From Eriocheir sinensis (Eukaryota; Arthropoda; Malacostraca; Decapoda; Varunidae), in assembly GCF_024679095.1 (NCBI RefSeq), contig NC_066517.1, positions 25,407,457 through 25,471,456 of the forward strand: 64,000 nucleotides of DNA, in the 5' to 3' direction. The translations under genes were made by a program, and so were the position numbers. The notes beneath the pieces were generated by a model that was given only the letters and a program-made list of their open reading frames with translations, had not been told where the DNA came from and searched no databases. Positions 50,455 to 64,000 of this stretch are shown in pieces; position 1 is the first letter of the stretch, and each line of letters starts with the position of its first letter.

Positions 50455-51295
50455 AAAGAGGAATAAGAGAATTAAAGAAAGAGAAATGAAGGGAGGAAGA
50501 AAAGGAATGAGGAGAAAGGAGATGAATGAAAAGGTAAAACAAGAGGAGAAGGGGGAGGAGGGAAAGAGGAATTTGAGGAAGGAAAAACATGAGAAGGAAA
50601 GAAGGGAGATAAAACAAGGAAAGAAAGTCAAGTGGGTTACACATTATTAAGAATTCTGAATATATTGTCATGTGATGTGATATCTTAGCATGAAGCATTA
50701 CTTGTTCTGTCATTATTATGGGAAATTTGTGGTAAAATGAGCAGTGTTAGAATTAGTGAATATTGGCGTTGATATTTAGCAAGTGAGCATTTCTGTGTTA
50801 TTTTAGTGTTTCATTATTAGTCATATTAGTAGCCAAGTATGGTACATTTCCAGTATTAAGTCACTGATATTTAAAACACTAATTCACTATTGATCATTAC
50901 AAAAATCATTATTACTTCTTACATCACTCATATACACAAATTTTATTCCATTATTAACATATTATCAGTGTGCAATATGGTGTATCACTCCATTGGTGCT
51001 ACCATTTTTTTCTCTTTATACTAATTTATGCAGGATAACTAAGATATCAAATTGCTATATGCATATTGTGCAAAATACTGAGGCTCTGAAGAACGCCACT
51101 TGCTGCTGGAGTGCTCGCCGTGACAGAGAAGCATTGTTTATCGGTCACTGCTACACTTGGCCATCGACTGTTCAGGAGATTGAATTGCTAGAAATGGCTC
51201 TGTGCCCCTTGTGACTGGTTGACAAGGACACCACAGCAGCACATGTTTTGGGTTGATGATCTACTATTACAGTATTTACAACATTCAACATCTTT
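50455..51295. other. Intergenic, no gene seen
   Basis: Purine-rich at 50455-50640, then AT-rich unique sequence without a supported ORF. Confidence 0.5.
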
Positions 51296-51544
51296 TTAAC
51301 CCCTTGACTACAGATTTCCTACCAGAAGACCTCACAAAGCAACAGGAATGGAACAAAAAGTGGCTGCTACAATACAGTGAAGAAAAATGTAAAGTCCTGC
51401 ACCTAGGCAGGAGATATCCAGCATACCAATACCACATGGGAAACACTCCACTATCCACCACAGAGGCAGAGAAAGACCTGGGACTATATGTTACCAGGCT
51501 ACTAGTGAAGGCAAAACCCGTGCCAATTGCAGCAGACAGGTTAA
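51296..51544 (+). mobile_element. TTAA element family A, copy A10 (best-preserved frame)
   Basis: TTAACCCCTTGACTACAGAT at 51296 and CAGGTTAA ending 51544. The RT-thumb fragment is open across the whole element on the plus strand (DFLPEDLTKQQEWNKKWLLQ, then KVLHLG, then TEAEKDLGLYVTRL). Confidence 0.9.
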
Positions 51545-51866
51545 AGTATGAAGTGATGCTCATTCTAGTCTGTCCACCTCTGCTTATATCTCTCCTCATC
51601 CTCCTCACTGATGTTACTGACCTCACTGTCTTAAGATGGAAAGAGCAGAGAAAAATGGCAGTAACAACATAATGGTGCTCAAGGAATGCAGTAAGTACAG
51701 AACCAAGTTTTCGTCTCTTAAATTTTATTACGAGAGAATTATTTGAACATGGTTAGGCATTTCATGCCTGCTTAAACTATTCTTAACCTGTGCTGAGGTA
51801 ACAATGACAATGCCTTCAGGTACAGCTGCCAAGGTAATAACAATGGTAGAGGCAGATGGGGGGTAA

Positions 51867-51893
51867 CAGTAGTAGTAGTAGTAGTAGTAGTAA
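51867..51893. repeat. (GTA)n microsatellite
   Basis: A short TAG/GTA run. The surrounding 51545-52008 holds nothing else recognisable. Confidence 0.85.
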
Positions 51894-52010
51894 TAGAGGA
51901 ACTATTAAAAGAGTTTAGGAATGACCCTTAGCTAGGTAACCATGACCATGTATCTCTGTCAAGGTTACAAAGAGCGCTGCTTCTCATCAAGGAGCTGCCA
52001 TGAGCCGGTA

Positions 52011-52339
52011 CAGGTTGAGAATCCTTTTTTCGAAATTCCAAAATCCGAAAGTTTTTTGAGACCGAGGTCGCAGGTTTTGGGCGGCTTTTGGGATGGGATT
52101 GCGCGGGAACACAGTCCAGGACCTAGCAACCCTGATGTGCTGCTATGTGTTAATTTGTAGTCAAAAGTCGCCACAGTAACATCTTCGCTCGTTACTCATT
52201 GTGATTACCGTGTGTTGTATGCTCTGTGGTGTAAAAATATTGCTGAAAATGTCAAAAGGGCCTCCTGATAGATAAAATATTCCAAAATCAGCAAAAATCT
52301 GAAATCTGCAACATTTTTGGATAAGGGATTCTTAACTTG
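52011..52339. mobile_element. Tigger-type MITE with TA target duplication
   Basis: Left CAGGTTGAGAATCCTTTTTT and reversed right CAAGTTAAGAATCCCTTATC, flanked by TA on both sides (52009-52010, 52340-52341). The subterminal ATTCCAAAATCCGAAA and its reverse near the right end extend the inverted pair. The termini resemble the Tigger-group consensus known from vertebrates. Confidence 0.8.
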
Positions 52340-52471
52340 TATTAAAATTAAGCTTTCCGTCACAAGCCAAGCACCATACCTACAGAACCACCTGACCCTT
52401 AAGTAGTAAAAGCAGTAGTAATTGCTGCATAGTCTCTTTCATTAGGGAATAGCATGCGGCCATCCTCACAC

Positions 52472-52695
52472 TTAACCTGGTAGCAGCGATGGGCCATATT
52501 TGTGGCTTTACCGTGTACCAGCGATGGGCCAAATTTTTGCCATGATATAAACCCCCCAAAAATAGATGATGCATAAAGTGATCACAAATGCGTTGATATT
52601 TATTATGAAATGATTTGCACGAGTGATGATTTTTTCTCATTTTTCTCGCTTAGAGGGGCCTTTAAGAATCATGATCCCTGAAGCTACTGGGTTAA
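52472..52695 (-). mobile_element. TTAA element family B, copy B3
   Basis: TTAACCTGGTAGCAGCGATG at 52472 and GAAGCTACTGGGTTAA ending 52695. Reverse orientation relative to B1; its GCCTTTAAGAA site is a second uninterrupted form of the B2 target site. Confidence 0.87.
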
Positions 52696-52807
52696 AAATT
52701 GACCTTCACACAAGTATATTCTGTAAAAAAAATTGTATATACGAAAAATAAATCACTGTGACCCAGATTACTTAAGATAATAGTTTTAAAAATACCTAGT
52801 CATTAGG

Positions 52808-52836
52808 GAAAAAAAAAAAAAAAAAAAAAAAAAAAA
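52808..52836. repeat. Poly(A) tract
   Basis: About 29 A residues, just downstream of the WDR76 stop on the opposite strand. Confidence 0.9.
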
Positions 52837-53011
52837 GATAAAACTAAACTGGAATGGCGTACACATAATACTTGAGATTCCTAGCACGATAATAATGTGT
52901 GTGTGTGTGGGTGTATTCTTACTTATTTGTAGTTTTTTTTTGGCATGGAATGGGCAAAAATATATGTGTGCAAATGTGTGTGTGTGTGTGCACGTGTGTG
53001 TGTGCGTTACC

Positions 53012-59943
<6,932 letters not shown>

Positions 59944-60006
59944 CTGGAAGGGAGGGAGGGAGAGAGTGTGAAGGATGGGTTAGTAGATAAAGCATACTGA
60001 CATATA

Positions 60007-60224
60007 TTGATAGTTAGTAAGTTTGTCAGTAAGGAGAAGGGAGTGAGGCATTTAGTAGTGAGTTTGTCAGTAAGGAGAGGTGGAGCCAGGCAGTTAGTAG
60101 TGAGTTTGTCAGTAGGGAGAGGTGGAGCCAGGCAGTAAGTAGTTTGTCAGTAGGGATAGGTGGAGCCAGGCAGTTAGTAGTAAGCTTGTCAGTAGGGAGA
60201 GGTGGAGCCGGGCAGTTAGTAGTA
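60007..60224. repeat. ~40-bp minisatellite next to the Harbinger element
   Basis: AGTTTGTCAGTAGGGAGAGG plus TGGAGCCAGGCAGTTAGTAG is repeated about five times. Confidence 0.88.
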
Positions 60225-60530
60225 AAGTGACACTGACACTTGCACAACTTTGTGGCACGCATTGCCACGAACTGTGTCGTGGCAATGCGTGCCATTTTGG
60301 TGGCACGCAGCGGGAGGCTCCCGCACTGTTCCCGCACTGTTCACGACGACTTCACACACTGTTCACGCATAGGTTACGAATGCGCGCCCAATAGTGCCCA
60401 CATTGACACGAACTGGCACGACGTATTTACGCATAGTTTACGCACTGTTCGCGCAAAGTTTACGCACTTCCCGCATTGGCCCGACGAGTTTGCGCTATTC
60501 GGAGGCCTTCGTGGCGATTTGGGCACGCCA

Positions 60531-60537
60531 TATAAAA
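60531..60537 (+). promoter_or_regulatory. TATA box of the Harbinger transposase gene
   Basis: TATAAAA 55 nt upstream of the chosen ATG, just inside the subterminal repeat array. Confidence 0.55.
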
Positions 60538-60591
60538 AGGGGGCCTCCCCACCCCTGGCGTCATTTTTGGATTGCCTGTGGAAGAGACAAC

Positions 60592-61900
60592 ATGCTGAAT
60601 TCCAGAGACAGCGTCGTAGCAGAGAAGAGAAGATGCCTATACCTGGCGGCTGCTCTAGCCATTGTTGAAGAGCAGCAGAAAAGGGTGCAAGAGGCAGAAG
60701 ATGAAGAAAAGGCAACCCCACCTCGAAGAAGGACACCAAGGAAAGTGTGGGTCAGGAAATGGTTGGCCAGAAGACAGGAGTTTGGACAGTATGACACGCT
60801 ACTGACTGAACTCCACAAGGAAGATCCAAGGGGCTACAAGAATTACCTCAGAATCACACCTGACCTGTTCCAAGAGATGGTTGAGAAGTTAACCCCTCGC
60901 CTCCAGAAACAGTCCACCTTCATGAGGGAACCGCTTCCAGTTGGACTCAAGCTGGCTGCCACCCTCCGCTTCCTAGCCACTGGAAATTCCTATCCAAGTC
61001 TGCAGTTCAGCTTCAGGGTTGAAGCAAGTACAATCTGCAAGTTTATACCCAAGGTGTGTCAAGCCATCATCGTGGTCTACAAGGACGAAGTGCTCCGCTG
61101 CCCCAAAACTGAAAAGATGTGGAAGGAAGTTGCTGCCAAGTTCAGCTCCAGATGGAACTACCACAACTGTCTGGGAGCTGTAGACGGCAAGCACATCGCC
61201 ATGAAAAAGCCACCCAATGCTGGTTCAAAATACCATAACTACAAGGGCTTCCACAGCATTGTACTGATGGCAGTGGCAGATGCTGGCTACAAGTTCCTGT
61301 ATGTGGATGTTGGGGCAGAGGGTGGTGCATCGGATGGAGGAACATGGAGTAACTGCTCCCTGCATGATGCTGTAGAAGACCACAGAGCTGGAGTGCCTCA
61401 ACCAGAACCGCTCCCTAATGATGATAAGCCAGTGCCCTATCACTTGTGGGGATGACGCCTGCACTCGAACCTGGATGATGAAACCATTCTCCCACCGATC
61501 ACAGGTCCATCGAGAACGCATATACAGCTACAGATTGTCTCGTGCCCGTCGTGTTGTGGAGAATGCCTTTGGAATCTTGTCTCACAGGTTCCGTTGCTTC
61601 TTGACAACAATGCAGCAGCACCCGACAACATCAACCTGATCACCATGTGCGCCTGTGTCCTACACAACCTCCTCCTCATCAGATACCCACATGCAATTCC
61701 AGAAGTGGACCGCGAAGATCCGGACACATATGATCTGATCCCTGGTAGATGGAGACTCGACCAGCAGCTGCTGGGGCTGATGCCTCTACCAGGCCACCAT
61801 TCAGCGAGGGAGGCGAAGGATCAGCGAGACTACCTGTCACATTACTACATGTCCCCTGCTGGTGCCGTCCCTTGGCAAGAAAGAATGGTATCCCCATGAG
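60592..61900 (+). pseudogene. HARBI1-like DDE transposase with two compensating frameshifts
   Basis: ATG 60592 (MLNSRDSVVAEKRR) is preferred over the earlier in-frame ATG at 60394, which lies in the subterminal repeats. Seen: a DYLRIT-like helical N-domain (YKNYLRITPDLFQEMVEKLT), then the DDE_Tnp_4 catalytic domain: first Asp in GAVDGKHIAMKKP (61183-61185, residue 198), second Asp in GGASDGGTW (61333-61335, residue 248), Glu in [11 protein letters not shown] (61559-61561). The frame shifts at about 61450 (TGA at 61453; the DDA...RTWMMKPF part continues in frame 2) and returns to frame 1 at about 61600-61620 ([17 protein letters not shown]). All three catalytic residues are present but not in one ORF. 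AATAAA lies at 61928-61933. Confidence 0.85.
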
Positions 61901-62040
61901 CTGCATCTATATTTGTACCACTATTGAAATAAAATCTTTCTCGTTTATTTTTCTTTTCTTTTCCTTTTTGGTGTCTCTTTTATTTGTGGCTAACTTTATT
62001 TTAATGTGAAAATGAAAACAAGTGTTTTAAAGTAGTCAAC

Positions 62041-62046
62041 TTTATT
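62041..62046 (-). promoter_or_regulatory. Poly(A) signal of the Harbinger second gene
   Basis: TTTATT on plus (AATAAA on minus) lies 36 nt after the TGA at 62082-62084 and opposes the transposase signal about 110 bp away. Confidence 0.55.
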
Positions 62047-62081
62047 AACATGAAAACAACAAACAACATTTTCAAAGTGTC

Positions 62082-63686
62082 TCACTCAGTGTCCTTGCTG
62101 ATGCTGGGACCGCTGCCTGGGGATACACGGTGGACTTTCGGGGTGTTAAGGTCCTTGGAGGTGAAGGGGGTTGAGGGTGAACTCCTCTCTAGGATGCTGC
62201 CTACCGACCCTGGGGTCAGGCCCGGGAAGCTGGGTGATGTCACAGGTGTCTTTAAGATGACTGACGGCGACACTAAAGGGGTTGGTGATGGCGACTGGAC
62301 AAGAGTCGCTGACGGGGCAGGTGGCATCCGTGGTTCCCACTCAGTGGTCCGTGTCCAGGACGACTGGCCTGAAGACTGGGAGGCCAGTGGTGGCTGGGGC
62401 GGCAACAAGGGTTGAGGTGCTGGCTGACTTGCTGGAGGTTGCTGCTGCTGCTGCTGCTGTGGCGGTGCCTGCCAGGTGGCCGGTTGAGGGGGGTGCCAGA
62501 ACTGCTGCTGCTGAAGGGGCTGCCAGGGTTGCTGCTGCTGTGGGCCTTGCCAGATCATGGGTGGTTGTTGCTGTGATTGCTGGAAGAGCGGACGCCGCTG
62601 CCTGTAACGGTGGACCAGGTTGAGGCAGTCAATCTGGAACTCGTGCCAGGATTCCTCCGGGATGCCCTGCATGTGCCCTTCCAGCAGGCACACGAAATCA
62701 TGGACGATCTTCTGGTGGCCGGTGTAGGAGTGGCTGGCGCCCTGGGAGTCTGCTTTGGAGAGGATCTGAAACATACAGACATTGGCACCAGTTAGTACAG
62801 CATTTGATTGCATCATATTGCACATGTCATGTCAAGAGAAATGGAACAAACTGGAATACAATCTACAACTAGTGACATTGGGATTCTCACCTGCCTGACA
62901 GCTTCACTGAGGTCAATGTGGGTGACCCCGATGTGGTGGTAGTGACGTGGTTGTGGTGGCTGTCTCTGTTGTTGGGGCCTGGACCGCTTCCCTTGCCCTT
63001 GCCTGTTGTAGTAAATGCCTGGCTCTGGGACCCTGTAGACTGGACATCATTATCCTCATCGTCGCTGCTCGTCACTGTGGCTGACCTGGGACAGCAAACT
63101 GCTCACTGGGGACTGTCTTTCCCTGAACGATGTGCTGTGTTAAGAAACTCCAAGTCTCCATGATCTCCGTCACGGGCACTCCTCTCAGGCTGGCTTGCCC
63201 CACTCTTCTTCTCCTTCTTCAAGATCTTCCCACCCTGGTGCGCATGTTCTCGTAGTGCTTCTTGCATTGGGGACCAGTGGCAGGGGGATTCAGCTGCTCT
63301 CCGACTCGGTTCCACAGGCTGTTCTTGGTCGCCACGTTAAGCCACTCCTTTTGCTTCTTGTCATACAGCTGGGGGTATTCCTTGATGAGGTCAGCCAACC
63401 CCCTCTCCCCCTCATCTGTCCAGCGGTACTCAGGGATTTCCTTCTTGGATACCCGGACCCGCTTCTTCTGCTGCCGGGTAGCCTCTTCCTCACTGGATGG
63501 CTGTCTCTGGGTGTCAAGTGTATCCTGCTGTGTCTCAGGGATGCCATCGACACTTGATATGGATGACTGGAGGGACTTATCTCTCTCAGCGGTCTCTGGC
63601 TCTGGATCTGCTCCAATATTTTCTGGCCTGTCGGCTTGTGGCCTTCTCTGCTTTGCTCTTCCACCTATTTGTTTCGTCTTCGGCAT
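62082..63686 (-). pseudogene. Harbinger Myb/SANT-like DNA-binding protein, 3 exons, one frameshift
   Basis: Exons in transcript order: 63686-63107, 63032-62891, 62765-62082. ATG 63686 gives MPKTKQIGGRAKQRR. Seen: an acidic, Ser/Gln-rich linker; a Myb/SANT-like helix set (YRWTDEGERGLADLIKEYPQ, then NSLWNRVGEQLN and GPQCKKHYENMRTRVG); a one-base loss at about 63235 puts KILKKEKKSG in another frame; exon 2 gives PEPGIYYNRQGQGKRSRP and HIDLSEAVRQ; exon 3 starts ILSKADSQGASHS and ends in a Gln/Pro-rich tail. With the missing base counted, the total is 469 codons including stop. In PIF/Harbinger elements this protein carries the transposase to DNA and the nucleus. Donors GTGAGC and GTGAGA and acceptors CTACAG and TTTCAG support the joins. 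Confidence 0.72.
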
Positions 63687-63730
63687 GTTGTCTGCTTGCT
63701 GGCAAGTTGTGGAATGGCGAGAAGTGGCTA

Positions 63731-63737
63731 TTATATA
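63731..63737 (-). promoter_or_regulatory. TATA box of the Harbinger second gene
   Basis: TATATAA on the minus strand about 45 nt upstream of ATG 63686, mirrored by the TATA box of the transposase at the other end. Confidence 0.5.
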
Positions 63738-64000
63738 CCCCCGCATTGACGCGAGCGACACTGTTGCGCAATAGTTGCGCAATAGTTGTGAACTACTCGC
63801 AAACTCGTCGTGAACTGCTCGTGCCAAGCGCAAACTGTTCGTGAAGTGCGTGAACTAGTCGTGAACTGTTCGTGCCATCAAGGCGTGAAGTACACGTGAC
63901 CGTGTCAGGGGTAACGCACGACCATGCTGCGACGCGCACCAATGCGTAAACATGTCGCAAACTTGTCGTGAACAGTTCGTGAACAGTTCGTGAACAATGC

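Larger units (their letters stand above)
60226..64000. mobile_element. PIF/Harbinger transposon, two convergent genes (right end at or past window edge)
   Basis: It holds a HARBI1-type transposase (plus) and a Myb/SANT-type gene (minus), the two-gene set of PIF/Harbinger elements. Both ends carry CpG-rich subterminal arrays of GTTCACGA/TTACGCA-type words in inverted orientation (60240-60500 and 63760-64000). The left end lies at about 60226-60260; the right end is not closed inside the window, so terminal repeats and the 3-bp target duplication could not be checked. Confidence 0.85.

Noticed and set aside
50022..50713. Minus-strand ORFs of 140-185 aa with FLVLGSRSSWF repeats
   Set aside because: Translation of a 20-bp minisatellite.
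62887..63075. Ser/Thr/Gly ORF (SSDDEDNDVQSTGSQ) as the Harbinger exon
   Set aside because: The alternative frame, entered by the CTACAG acceptor at 63033-63038, joins in frame to both neighbours and gives IYYNRQGQGKRSRP and HIDLSEAVRQ.

Overview
This window is animal nuclear DNA, most likely from a decapod crustacean or a close arthropod relative. The four genes are animal orthologues split by GT-AG introns, and I built their exon joins by hand by checking reading frame across every splice site. Between and inside the genes lies a very dense load of microsatellites (one CT tract of about 660 bp), minisatellites, small DNA transposons, LINE fragments and a tRNA-like SINE. The decapod assignment is inferred from this texture and not proven.

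Layout: (1) 1452-17592, plus strand, TMEM198, a multi-pass membrane protein of about 367 aa in 6 coding exons. (2) 17.6-23.5 kb, intergenic, mostly unique sequence with minisatellites. (3) 23657-36646, plus strand, a TDRD12-like Tudor/helicase protein of the piRNA pathway, about 1656 aa in 12 coding exons, one of which is 3.49 kb. (4) 36.7-43.1 kb, a transposon-rich spacer holding a three-level nest of DNA elements. (5) 43113-44477, minus strand, LTO1 (about 133 aa, 3 coding exons, the first contributing only 4 nt). (6) 44.7-52.7 kb, a Tigger-like remnant, LINE pieces, hAT and Tigger MITEs and minisatellites. (7) 53012-59943, minus strand, WDR76 (11 coding exons seen, N-terminus not found). 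(8) 60.2-64.0 kb, a PIF/Harbinger DNA transposon with convergent transposase and Myb/SANT-like genes. It lies upstream of WDR76 exon 1 as seen here and runs to or past the window edge.

The most unusual signal is a set of short elements bounded by TTAA and starting CCC, as piggyBac-type elements do. One family (10 copies) consists almost entirely of a fragment of a LINE reverse transcriptase thumb region and expands internally in 99-bp (33-codon) steps. A second family (3 copies) was hit by a third TTAA element, and the intact sister copy serves as the empty site, which demonstrates TTAA duplication. Two further patterns recur across genes: 5' splice sites that run straight into GA or CA microsatellites, and tandem duplications that copy an intron/exon junction and so create decoy splice sites (TMEM198 exon 2, TDRD12 exon 9, WDR76 penultimate exon).
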